Part shown: piece by piece, positions 1 through 6,794 of the stretch
Layout of the letters: each line of letters starts with the position of its first letter
Numbering within the stretch: the first letter of the stretch is position 1
Assembly: GCA_021778375.1 (NCBI GenBank)
Contig: JAJYCM010000073.1
Location: forward strand, 1 to 10,707
Origin: Bacteroidota bacterium
GTDB lineage: Bacteria; Bacteroidota; Ignavibacteria; Ignavibacteriales; Ignavibacteriaceae
DNA: 10,707 bases
Direction of reading: 5' to 3'
Position numbers and translations under genes: made by a program
The notes under the pieces: generated by a model
Seen by the model: only the letters and a program-made list of their open reading frames with translations
What the model was told of the DNA's origin: nothing
The model's database searches: none

Positions 1-13
1 ATTTCGTAAAGAC

Positions 14-42
14 TTGAAAGAGATTTTCTAATATTATATTTT
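14..42 (+). promoter_or_regulatory. Candidate sigma70-type promoter for the molybdenum hydroxylase operon
   Basis: A TTGAAA box (14-19) and a TATTTT box (37-42) are separated by 17 bases, and the start codon at 80 follows 37 bases later. This is the only promoter-like pair seen in the 79 bases available upstream. The DNA is AT-rich, so chance matches are likely, and some bacteria of this group use a different -7/-33 consensus. Confidence 0.35.
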
Positions 43-79
43 ACGATCAGAAAAAGCTATTACTAAATGGGATTACATA

Positions 80-694
80 ATGAAAGACAAATCAAAACCC
101 AGAGTATTTTCCCGCCGTAGCTTTGTCAAAGGCATCGGCACAAGTGTCATCGGAAGCTATGCAGCCGCACCCGTCCTTTCAAAATTTTCCAGGAAGGTTC
201 TTGAAGAAGTCGAAACAGAAAGCAAGAACAAAGAACCATTAACTCTTCGAGTAAACGGCAAAAAAGTAAGTGTATCGGTAGAGCCGGAAACAACTTTGGT
301 AGAGTTATTAAGAAACAAATTAAAGCTTACAGGCACAAAGTTAATCTGCAATCAAGGTGAATGCGGTGGCTGCACTGTTTTAATGAACGGTAAAGCAGTT
401 AGCTCCTGCCATATACTCGCTCTTGACACTGCAGGTTCTGAAATCATTACTATCGAAGGTCTAATGTCCGGCGAGAAATTACATCCTATTCAGGAAGCAT
501 TTATAGAGCACGATGGAATGCAATGTGGATTTTGTACTCCCGGTCAGGTCATGGCAGCCCAAGCTATTTTAATAAAAAATCCTAAGCCTTCGAAGGATGA
601 AATTCTTGAAGGTATGTCCGGAAATTTATGCAGGTGTGCTGCTTATCCTAATATTATGAAGTCGGTTATTGCCGCTGCAGCTAAAAATAAATAG
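80..694 (+). CDS. Tat-exported 2x[2Fe-2S] subunit of a xanthine dehydrogenase/aldehyde oxidoreductase-family enzyme
   Basis: Small electron-transfer subunit of a molybdenum hydroxylase, passing electrons from the molybdenum centre to FAD. Residues 11-17 (SRRSFVK) match the twin-arginine motif and are followed by a short hydrophobic stretch and small residues (about 19-33), so the protein is predicted to be exported folded by Tat. A plant-type ferredoxin domain starts near residue 54, with Cys90, Cys95, Cys98 and Cys110 for the first cluster. The all-helical second domain has Cys149, Cys152, Cys184 and Cys186 (CGFC and CRC). At 204 residues it fits PaoA/YagT-like subunits, which also carry a Tat leader. 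The start is preceded only by a weak GGGA (69-72). The catalytic subunit gene begins 51 bases downstream. Family and cofactors are clear; the substrate is unknown. Confidence 0.96.
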   Translation: MKDKSKPRVFSRRSFVKGIGTSVIGSYAAAPVLSKFSRKVLEEVETESKNKEPLTLRVNGKKVSVSVEPETTLVELLRNKLKLTGTKLICNQGECGGCTVLMNGKAVSSCHILALDTAGSEIITIEGLMSGEKLHPIQEAFIEHDGMQCGFCTPGQVMAAQAILIKNPKPSKDEILEGMSGNLCRCAAYPNIMKSVIAAAAKNK

Positions 695-745
695 GAAATT
701 ATTAATTCAATTTAGATAATAAATCTATAAAATGGAGAGGATAAA

Positions 746-3040
746 ATGCCTCGTAAGATTGTTAAAACTAAATATTTTTTTGAAGAAGATTATAGAGAAA
801 CCATTGCTGAAGTCTCTACGGATAAATATAAAGATTGGGGAAATAATGACACCCTCAATGTCGTCGGGAAAGCTGTTTCGAGAATTGATGGTTATGATAA
901 AGTAAGCGGTACAGCTATCTATACCTTTGACGTCGATCTTCCGGGAATGACCCACGCAAGGATCTTAGGCTCGGCTTATCCTAATGCTAAGATAAAAAAA
1001 ATAAATACGAAGAAAGCTAAACAACTTGACGGTGTGCTAGAAATCTTAACTTTTGAAAATGCTGCTAAGATTCCATGGTTCAATAATTCTACAATGCTGT
1101 TTGATTCCCATGTCCGTTACGAGGGCGATGAAGTTGCAGCAATCGTTGCAGAGTCCGACAGCATTGCTGAAGAAGCTCTAAAATTAATTGAAGTGGAATA
1201 TGAACAGCTTTCCTTCGTTACTTCTTCTCAGGATGCGCTGAAAGTAAACTCGGTTAAAATTCACGACAACGGAAATATTGTGGGTGGAAAGCCAGCTGAG
1301 TACGACAGAGGTAATATTGAAGAAGGATTTAAGGAAGCTGATTATGTTCTCGAAGATAAATTCGAGACTCAAATTGCAGTTCATAATTCTACTGAGGTTC
1401 ATTGCAGTGTTGTTAATTGGGATGGAAATAAACTTAAAGTTTGGGATTCCACTCAAGGAGTTTTCGCAGTTAGAAATGTAGTATCGAGAAGTTTGGGACT
1501 ACCTGAAAGCGATGTTACAGTTATTACTAAATATATGGGAGGCGGTTTTGGAAGTAAACTTGAAACAGGCAAATACACCATTATTGCCGCTCTTCTTGCA
1601 AGGGATATAGGAAAACCTGTTAAAATTACTGTGAACCGAAAACAAATGAATTTAATTACCGGCAATAGACCCGACTCTATACAAACTCTTAAAGCCGGTA
1701 TAAAAAAGGACGGTACTTTAACTGCTATGTCTCTTACCTCCTATTCTGCCGTGGGAGCTTATCCTTCATGGGGCGGATGCAGCGGCCCGATTAAAGGTAT
1801 TTATAAGTGCAGTAATTTGAAAACTACCGAGTATAGCGTAATGATTAATGCCGGCAGAGCAAGGGCTTTTAGAGCGCCCGGTCATGTTCAGGGAACTTTC
1901 GCACTAGAATCTTTTATTGATGAGTTAGCCGAAAAAGCGGGAATTGATCCACTCGAGTTTAGATTGAAAAATTATTCAGAAGTTGATCCGGGTTCAGGAA
2001 GCCCATATACAACAAAATTATTGCGGGAAGCTTATAAGAAAGGTTCTGAAGCTATCGGATGGTATGAAAAACGAAAGCCTACAGGTACTGATACGGGATA
2101 TCTGAAACGTGGAATTGGTATGGCTACACAAATATGGGGCGGATCAGGAGGTCCCCCTGCGTATGTAACCTTAAAGTTAAACAGCGATGGCAGCGTTACT
2201 ATACTTGGAGGGTCACAGGATATAGGCACAGGAACATATACTATTCTCGCACAAGTTGTCTCTGAAGTTCTTGAGATTCCTATCGATAGAATGCAGGTAA
2301 TTCTTGGCAATACATCTTCGGTACCATTTGGACCTGAAAGCGGCGGAAGTACAACCGCTCCATCACTATCACCTGCTGCAAGAGACGCTGCGGAACAAAT
2401 GAAAAGCAAAATAATTTCCGGTGCCGCCGCAGTGCTGGGACTTCCCGAAGATGAACTCGTTTATAAAGAGGCATCGGTCTATGTTAAAAATGATAAATCA
2501 AAGTCAGTATCCATTCCCGCATTAATGCACAGTATGCATGAACAGATGTTCATTACTAATGGTGCTCGAAGCGCAAATCCAGAGCATTATGCAATAAATT
2601 CATTCGGGGCGCATTTTGCAGAAGTAGAAGTAAATACCGAAACTGGAAAAATAAAAGTATTAAAAATTGTAGCCGCTCATGATATTGGTCGCGTCCTTAA
2701 TCAGAAAACCGTTGAAAATCAATTCCATGGCGGTATTATTCAAGGAATTGGCTTTGCATTAATGGAAGAAAGAATTTTGGATGCCAATACCGGCAAGGTT
2801 CTTAATACTGATTTACATACATATAAAATCCCAACAATAAAGGATGTACCCGAAATCGAAATCTACGTAGTAAGTAAGGGAGATAATTTATTGAGCAATA
2901 CCGGCGTGAAGGGCATGGGAGAACCTGCTATTATCCCAACTGCAGGCGCAATCGCAAATGCAGTTTATAATGCAATTGGAAAAAGGATTAAAAGCTTACC
3001 CATGACTCCTGATAAAGTTTTGAATGCTTTGTATGGTTGA
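746..3040 (+). CDS. Molybdopterin-binding catalytic subunit, xanthine dehydrogenase/aldehyde oxidoreductase family
   Basis: Large subunit that binds the molybdenum cofactor and hydroxylates an aldehyde or N-heterocycle. The a/b-hammerhead domain lies at about residues 40-150 (GKAVSRIDGYDKVSG onward) and the Mo-binding domain fills the rest. The cofactor motif GGGFGSK is at 265-271, the ARAFRAPG segment at 372-379, and the catalytic glutamate is Glu726 in VKGMGEP. A glycine-rich QDIGTGT segment is at 491-497. The 764-residue length fits PaoC/YagR-type subunits. No signal peptide is seen, so if the enzyme is periplasmic this subunit would travel with the Tat-tagged FeS subunit. The start is well supported by GGAGAGG (734-740) five bases before the ATG. 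Motifs around the active site look aldehyde-oxidase/PaoC-like more than classical XDH-like, but the substrate cannot be read from the sequence. Confidence 0.96.
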   Translation: MPRKIVKTKYFFEEDYRETIAEVSTDKYKDWGNNDTLNVVGKAVSRIDGYDKVSGTAIYTFDVDLPGMTHARILGSAYPNAKIKKINTKKAKQLDGVLEILTFENAAKIPWFNNSTMLFDSHVRYEGDEVAAIVAESDSIAEEALKLIEVEYEQLSFVTSSQDALKVNSVKIHDNGNIVGGKPAEYDRGNIEEGFKEADYVLEDKFETQIAVHNSTEVHCSVVNWDGNKLKVWDSTQGVFAVRNVVSRSLGLPESDVTVITKYMGGGFGSKLETGKYTIIAALLARDIGKPVKITVNRKQMNLITGNRPDSIQTLKAGIKKDGTLTAMSLTSYSAVGAYPSWGGCSGPIKGIYKCSNLKTTEYSVMINAGRARAFRAPGHVQGTFALESFIDELAEKAGIDPLEFRLKNYSEVDPGSGSPYTTKLLREAYKKGSEAIGWYEKRKPTGTDTGYLKRGIGMATQIWGGSGGPPAYVTLKLNSDGSVTILGGSQDIGTGTYTILAQVVSEVLEIPIDRMQVILGNTSSVPFGPESGGSTTAPSLSPAARDAAEQMKSKIISGAAAVLGLPEDELVYKEASVYVKNDKSKSVSIPALMHSMHEQMFITNGARSANPEHYAINSFGAHFAEVEVNTETGKIKVLKIVAAHDIGRVLNQKTVENQFHGGIIQGIGFALMEERILDANTGKVLNTDLHTYKIPTIKDVPEIEIYVVSKGDNLLSNTGVKGMGEPAIIPTAGAIANAVYNAIGKRIKSLPMTPDKVLNALYG

Positions 3041-3263
3041 TTTAATAAATAACTGATTGCTATGCGACCATTGGAAAAATGGAATAGTGGAGTAATGGAA
3101 TTGAGCGATATTTTCAAAAGTGTGAGTTCAAGATTAAGTTCAAGAAAAAAGCAAAGGAAATATCTTGACATAAAAAACAATCCGCCATTGCGGATAAACG
3201 GCAATACTATAATTCCAAAGAGTTGTTTCTGTGTAAGGTGACTTAATAATTTTTTAAGGAATA
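3041..3263 (+). other. Intra-operon gap with 8-bp tandem repeat, small hairpin and a doubtful 59-codon ORF
   Basis: This 223-base gap separates the Mo and FAD subunit genes, which are usually tightly packed. It contains four 8-base units of the RTGGARTA type (3071-3102) and a 6-bp stem hairpin with a CATT loop (3180-3195). An open frame from ATG 3062 to TGA 3241 would encode 59 residues, basic in the middle, but it has no ribosome binding site, starts inside the repeat and resembles no family I know. The gap is more likely a repeat insertion or a decayed gene than a functional gene. Confidence 0.5.
3071..3102 (+). repeat. Four tandem 8-bp units (RTGGARTA family)
   Basis: The units read TTGGAAAA, ATGGAATA, GTGGAGTA and ATGGAATT. 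The segment 3070-3091 matches the reverse complement of 6099-6120 at 21 of 22 positions, and 3089-3101 is identical to 6058-6070, so the same repeat family recurs between lrp and tpl. Its function is unknown. Confidence 0.75.
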
Positions 3264-4244
3264 ATGATGAATAACTTTAAGTACCATCAGCCTAAATCTT
3301 TGCAGGATGCCAGCAGCCTAATGCAACAACATAATAATAATGCATTATTGTTTGCCGGCGGCACGGATGCTCTGGGATTAATTAAAAATAATATCATTAC
3401 CCCTGGTAATCTCGTAAATCTGAAATTAATAAAAGGTTTGAACGAGATAAAATATACTCCGGGAAAAGAAATAAAAATTGGAGCTTTAGTAAACCTTGTT
3501 GATATAGCCGGGCATTCTGTTATTAGAGAAAAATTCGCTGTTCTTGCTGAAGCAGCCAATAACATCGCTTCGCCTCAGTTTAGGAATGTTGCTACAATTG
3601 GCGGAAATCTTTGCCAACGACCAAGGTGTTTTTATTTTAGAGGCGATTTCCATTGCATTAGGAAAGGGGGGAATCTATGTTACGCCGCTGCAGGTGAAAA
3701 TAAATATCATTGTATTGTTGGCGGAGATCCATGCTACATTATACATCCTTCTGATTCTGCGGTTGCTTTGCTTGCCCTCGATGCAAAGTTTTCTATCTAT
3801 TCTGACAGGAAACTTAAAATTGTATCTGCATGGGACTTTTTTATTCTTCCTTCTATCGATCCTACAAAAGAAAATATTCTTAAACCCGGTGAAATATTAG
3901 AAAGCATTATAATACCAGAGCCTGATAATGGCAGTAAAAGTAAATATATAAAGTTTATGGAAAGAGAAGTGTTTGATTTCGCAGTCGTAAGTGTTGCCGC
4001 AGTTGTAAAAAAATCGGGAGGTAAAATAGTTAAGGGCAGAGTTGCTTTTGGCGGAGTGGCTCCGAAACCATGGCAAATTGATATACTAAATAAAAGTTTG
4101 GCAGGGCTTTCTACCGGTGAAGAAGGTATTGCAGCATTTAGTAAAAAGTTTTTTAATGATGCCACTCCACTCGAAAAGAATGCTTATAAAATTCCTTTAG
4201 TCAGAAATTTATTAAAAAGAATATTGATTGATCTTACTGTATAG
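3264..4244 (+). CDS. FAD-binding subunit with a [4Fe-4S] insert, xanthine dehydrogenase/aldehyde oxidoreductase family
   Basis: Medium subunit that binds FAD and hands electrons to the final acceptor. The family FAD motifs are AGGTD (31-35) and ATIGGNL (110-116); the C-terminal CO dehydrogenase flavoprotein domain covers about 225-325. Between the two FAD motifs and HPSD (161-164) lies a cysteine-rich insert. Cys122, Cys131, Cys139 and Cys157 have spacing very close to that of the extra [4Fe-4S] cluster in E. coli PaoB; Cys117 and Cys150 are additional. The likely assembly is therefore a PaoABC-like trimer. AAGGA (3256-3260) is 3 bases from ATG 3264 but 6 bases from the next codon, ATG 3267, so 3267 may be the true start. 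No Tat or Sec signal is visible. The gene ends the operon; no XdhC/PaoD-type cofactor-insertion chaperone follows. Confidence 0.95.
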   Translation: MMNNFKYHQPKSLQDASSLMQQHNNNALLFAGGTDALGLIKNNIITPGNLVNLKLIKGLNEIKYTPGKEIKIGALVNLVDIAGHSVIREKFAVLAEAANNIASPQFRNVATIGGNLCQRPRCFYFRGDFHCIRKGGNLCYAAAGENKYHCIVGGDPCYIIHPSDSAVALLALDAKFSIYSDRKLKIVSAWDFFILPSIDPTKENILKPGEILESIIIPEPDNGSKSKYIKFMEREVFDFAVVSVAAVVKKSGGKIVKGRVAFGGVAPKPWQIDILNKSLAGLSTGEEGIAAFSKKFFNDATPLEKNAYKIPLVRNLLKRILIDLTV

Positions 4245-4294
4245 TTTAGAAGTTCCACACTAGTTTGAGTATCTGTGCTATGTTGGGGATTTCT

Positions 4295-4333
4295 TCCCGC
4301 ATACGGGACAGACACCCGCCTGCCGCATAGGCG
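4295..4333. repeat. Double hairpin repeat with CCCGCATACGGG core
   Basis: The first stem is TCCCG/CGGGA with a CATA loop (4295-4308). The second is CGCCT/AGGCG with a 7-base loop (4317-4333). The core and the CAG that follows it recur, in inverse orientation, at 6945-6960, where the outer T-A pair is replaced by C-G. This looks like a degenerate member of a dispersed repeat family. Confidence 0.6.
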
Positions 4334-4410
4334 TCAACTTAGTAACTATGTTATTAATTGAGAACCGATTCGATATTTTTGATTTTAGACCCTTATAATG
4401 GCTTTGTATG

Positions 4411-4476
4411 TCATCCCTTACGGGATTTTATTTGTGTCTTTTATCCTTTTCTATAATAATATCATCCCTTCGGGAT
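4411..4476. repeat. Two copies of a TCATCCCTT(A)CGGGAT hairpin repeat
   Basis: ATCCC-TTAC-GGGAT (4413-4426) and ATCCC-TTC-GGGAT (4464-4476) are preceded by TC and followed by T-rich sequence ending in ATTTG. The copies are about 51 bases apart. I know such ATCCC(T)TCGGGAT repeats as common dispersed intergenic repeats of Bacteroidetes-like genomes; no function is evident here. Confidence 0.65.
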
Positions 4477-4544
4477 TTATTTGCCCTAATCCAGAAGGCA
4501 TGCCGCCGGCAAACAGGATTGAATGTCATATAAATAGATCCATT

Positions 4545-4573
4545 TGCCAATATTCCAGATGGGAATTTTGGCA
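4545..4573. repeat. Imperfect 12-bp stem hairpin between convergent genes
   Basis: TGCCAA-T-ATTCC (4545-4556) pairs with GGAAT-T-TTGGCA (4562-4573) around a 5-base loop, with one T-T mismatch. It sits 34 bases beyond the tpl stop codon and could help end transcription of either convergent gene. No T-tract follows it on either strand, so it is not a classical intrinsic terminator. Confidence 0.45.
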
Positions 4574-4606
4574 TAATGTTAAATGTTCTAATAAGAATTA
4601 GATTAA

Positions 4607-5998
4607 CTACTTTAACCTATCAAAACGTGCCTGGAAGAATCTTAGATATTTCGGTTCATAAGTCATCTTCAATCCTTTAATAGATTTTCGATTTTCATAG
4701 ACCGACACTACTGATTCGTAAGCTACATCTATATGTGCTTGGGTATAAACCCTTCGGGGTAATGTTAAACGGACAAGCTCAAGTTTGGGATAGTTATGAT
4801 CGCCCGTTTTTGCATTTCTGCCCGCAGATACAATTCCCCTTTCCATTGCTCTTACGCCTGAGTCGATATAGAGCTCCAAGGCAAGGGTCTGTGCCGGGAA
4901 TTCAATTTGCTTAAGGTGAGGTAAAAATCTTTTTGCATCAAGGAATACAGCATGTCCTCCAATTGGCTTTACTATAGGAATATTAAATTCTAATAATTTA
5001 TTACCGAAGTATTCAACCTGACCAATTCTTGATCTTATATAATCATAGTTAGTCATTTCTTCAATACCGCGCGCCATGGCTTCCATATCTCTTCCTGCAA
5101 GACCGCCGTAAGTATGAAGTCCTTCGTACACTACAACCATGTTACGGGCTTCTTCAAATACCTTTTTATTTTTTGTAGCTAAGAAGCCGCCGATATTGAC
5201 AAGCAAATCCTTTTTAGCGCTCACCCAGATGCCTTCGAAGTGAGAGCACATTTCTTTTAAAATTTGAGCTATAGTTTTATCTTTATAGCCTTTTTCACGC
5301 TGTTTGATAAAGTAGGCATTTTCAACAGCACGAGTTGCATCAAGCCATACTTTTATGCCGTGTCGTTTTGAATAGTTTTCTAAGTCAATCATGTTTGCCA
5401 TTGAAATAGGTTGACCGCCAGCCATGTTGACCGGGCCAGCAATGCTTATATAGGGAATCTTTTTAGCGCCTACTTCTTTTACAAGTTTATCCAATTTATT
5501 TAGATCGACATTTCCTTTGAATGGATGTTCGCTTTGCGGGTTATGGGCTTCGTCAATTATTATATCGACGAAAGTAGCACCGGCAAGCTCCTGATGCAGC
5601 CTTGTAGTTGTGAAGTACATATTGCCAGGGACATAGTCGCCTTTTTTAATTAGGATTTGTGATATTAAATGCTCCGCAGCCCTTCCTTGATGAGTAGGGA
5701 CAAAATAAGGATAGCCATAATATTTCTTGACGTTATCCCATAAATAATAGAAATTCCTACTGCCTGCATAAGCTTCATCGCCGAGCATCATGCCAGCCCA
5801 TTGATAATCGCTCATAGCATTTGTGCCGCTGTCGGTAAGCAAATCAATATACACATCTTCAGATTTTAGAAGGAATGTATTATAGCCTGCCTCTTTGGCA
5901 GCTTTCACTCTATGCTCGCGAGTAGTAACCTTGATGGGTTCAACAACCTTTATTTTGAAAGGCTCGGCCCATGATCTTCTTGTTAGCTTTTTAGCCAT
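4607..5998 (-). CDS. tpl: Tyrosine phenol-lyase (beta-tyrosinase), PLP-dependent
   Basis: Catalyses reversible cleavage of L-tyrosine to phenol, pyruvate and ammonia in the cytoplasm. The 463 residues align along their whole length with the beta-eliminating lyases and fit Citrobacter tyrosine phenol-lyase with a constant offset of +6. PLP-binding and catalytic residues are present: Gln104-Gly105-Arg106, Asn191, Asp220, Arg223, Lys263 (Schiff base, in SAKKD), Tyr77 and Arg410. The residues that separate this enzyme from tryptophanase are also present: Thr130 (FTTTR), Arg387 (MERG, where tryptophanase has EIG) and Phe454 (LRFF). TDSGTNAMSD (55-64) is likewise the tyrosine phenol-lyase form. GGAG (6004-6007 on the complement) is 5 bases before the ATG. 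It lies 141 bases downstream of the Lrp-type regulator on the same strand, which suggests amino-acid-responsive control. Confidence 0.96.
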   Translation of the reverse strand: MAKKLTRRSWAEPFKIKVVEPIKVTTREHRVKAAKEAGYNTFLLKSEDVYIDLLTDSGTNAMSDYQWAGMMLGDEAYAGSRNFYYLWDNVKKYYGYPYFVPTHQGRAAEHLISQILIKKGDYVPGNMYFTTTRLHQELAGATFVDIIIDEAHNPQSEHPFKGNVDLNKLDKLVKEVGAKKIPYISIAGPVNMAGGQPISMANMIDLENYSKRHGIKVWLDATRAVENAYFIKQREKGYKDKTIAQILKEMCSHFEGIWVSAKKDLLVNIGGFLATKNKKVFEEARNMVVVYEGLHTYGGLAGRDMEAMARGIEEMTNYDYIRSRIGQVEYFGNKLLEFNIPIVKPIGGHAVFLDAKRFLPHLKQIEFPAQTLALELYIDSGVRAMERGIVSAGRNAKTGDHNYPKLELVRLTLPRRVYTQAHIDVAYESVVSVYENRKSIKGLKMTYEPKYLRFFQARFDRLK

Positions 5999-6055
5999 AA
6001 CATCTCCGAATAATTTAATTTAAGAAAATGAATTCACATTACACAGGATTTCCAT

Positions 6056-6119
6056 TTGGAGTAATGGAATGGTGGAATAATGGGGAAAAATAATCTTTTC
6101 CACTACTCCATTTTTCCAA
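6056..6119. repeat. 8-bp tandem repeats in inverted arrangement between lrp and tpl
   Basis: Four 8-base units of the RTGGARTA type run forward (6056-6087), and three run on the opposite strand (6096-6119). The arms 6058-6077 and 6098-6117 pair at 16 of 20 positions and would form a long imperfect hairpin with a 20-base loop in a read-through lrp-tpl transcript. It could separate regulator and enzyme expression, but no T-tract follows. The same family occurs at 3071-3102. Confidence 0.7.
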
Positions 6120-6139
6120 TAGTTGCGTATCATAAGATA

Positions 6140-6589
6140 TTAGAAACATAGTTCCACTGTTTCTTTAATAGTTTCAAGTACAATTGTTGTATTTGTAGTT
6201 CTTATAGATCCGATAGTTGAGAATTTAGTTCGGAGCAATTGAGTAAGCGCATCAGTATTTGCCGCTCTTACTTTTACAAGGAAGCTATCCTCACCCGCTA
6301 CAATATGGACTTCCAAGACTTCAGGAATTTTTGAAATTTCTTTAGCGGTTTTTTGATCGACAATTTGACCTTTAGCTGTTACCTGGATAAAGGCAAGGAG
6401 TCCACGGTCTACTTCTTTTGGGTCAATCTGTGCTGTATATTTTTTAATGATTTTTCTTTGTTCAAGGCGTCTTATTCGTTCAAGCACTGCTGAAGGTGCC
6501 ATTTTAACTTGCCGGGCAATTTCGGCATTTGTCGTCCTAGAATTCTTTTGAAGTATATTCAATATTTTAGCGTCAATTTCGTTAATCAT
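6140..6589 (-). CDS. Lrp/AsnC-family transcriptional regulator
   Basis: A 149-residue, full-length member of the feast/famine regulators. The N-terminal winged helix-turn-helix begins with the family signature (IDAKILNILQKNSRTTNAEIA, residues 5-25) and has the recognition helix at about 31-44 (APSAVLERIRRLE). The C-terminal RAM ligand-binding domain spans about 63-140 and includes the GEDSFLVKV segment (99-107) typical of the effector pocket. Such proteins form octamers or dimers that bind amino acids. Its position just before tpl on the same strand suggests control of tyrosine phenol-lyase, possibly with tyrosine as effector; this is inference. No clear ribosome binding site precedes the ATG. 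A good promoter and two Lrp-like sites lie directly upstream, which suggests autoregulation. Confidence 0.95.
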   Translation of the reverse strand: MINEIDAKILNILQKNSRTTNAEIARQVKMAPSAVLERIRRLEQRKIIKKYTAQIDPKEVDRGLLAFIQVTAKGQIVDQKTAKEISKIPEVLEVHIVAGEDSFLVKVRAANTDALTQLLRTKFSTIGSIRTTNTTIVLETIKETVELCF

Positions 6590-6608
6590 TCTGATATTTC
6601 TATAGATT

Positions 6609-6653
6609 TAGAATATTATTTGTAATAATAAGAATTAACAGAATATTTGTCAA
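6609..6653 (-). promoter_or_regulatory. Two candidate Lrp-binding sites overlapping the lrp promoter
   Basis: Read on the plus strand, 6609-6623 and 6639-6653 both contain AGAATATT. They match the E. coli Lrp consensus YAGHAWATTWTDCTR at 12 and 13 of 15 positions. Their starts are 30 bases apart, close to three helical turns, on either side of the -10 box, and the second overlaps the -35 box. Repression of its own gene is the simplest reading. The local AT content makes some of the match cheap. Confidence 0.45.
6625..6653 (-). promoter_or_regulatory. Sigma70-type promoter of the Lrp/AsnC gene
   Basis: On the minus strand TTGACA (6653-6648) is a perfect -35 box, followed by a 17-base spacer and TATTAT (6630-6625), one mismatch from consensus. 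The start codon is 35 bases beyond the -10 box, giving a short leader. This is the best promoter match in the window. Confidence 0.65.
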
Positions 6654-6794
6654 GCGGATAATGGCAAAGTGGTTAATAGGAAATCAATTAAAAGATATGA
6701 TAGCAGCCCACGAATTTAGAGCCTGTGTGAAAATACAGAAGTGATGAACAAATATTCTAATTATGGTTTTAAAATATGACTACATTATTTTTTT

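Larger units (their letters stand above)
4245..4606. other. Convergent intergenic region filled with short palindromic repeats
   Basis: The region lies between the 3' ends of the FAD subunit gene and tyrosine phenol-lyase. It holds a CCCGCATACGGG palindrome with a neighbouring stem (4295-4333), two ATCCC/GGGAT hairpins (4413-4476) and a longer imperfect hairpin (4545-4573). The 67-codon open frame at 4398-4601 translates these repeats and has no support as a gene. Confidence 0.7.

Noticed and set aside
2032..2409. 125-codon minus-strand open frame inside the Mo subunit gene
   Set aside because: Lies wholly within a gene with full-length family motifs; it is an antisense shadow of biased codon use.
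3797..4165. 122-codon minus-strand frame and 118-codon plus-strand frame (3544-3900) within the FAD subunit gene
   Set aside because: Both overlap a gene with clear FAD motifs, have no recognisable domains and low-complexity hydrophobic composition.
4398..4601. 67-codon plus-strand open frame between the FAD subunit gene and tpl
   Set aside because: Its IPYGI and IPSGF segments are direct translations of the ATCCC/GGGAT hairpin repeats; no ribosome binding site and no family resemblance.
4607..5998. Tryptophanase as the identity of the PLP lyase
   Set aside because: Arg387, Thr130 and the TDSGTNAMSD and MERG motifs match tyrosine phenol-lyase, while tryptophanase has a different residue at the arginine position.
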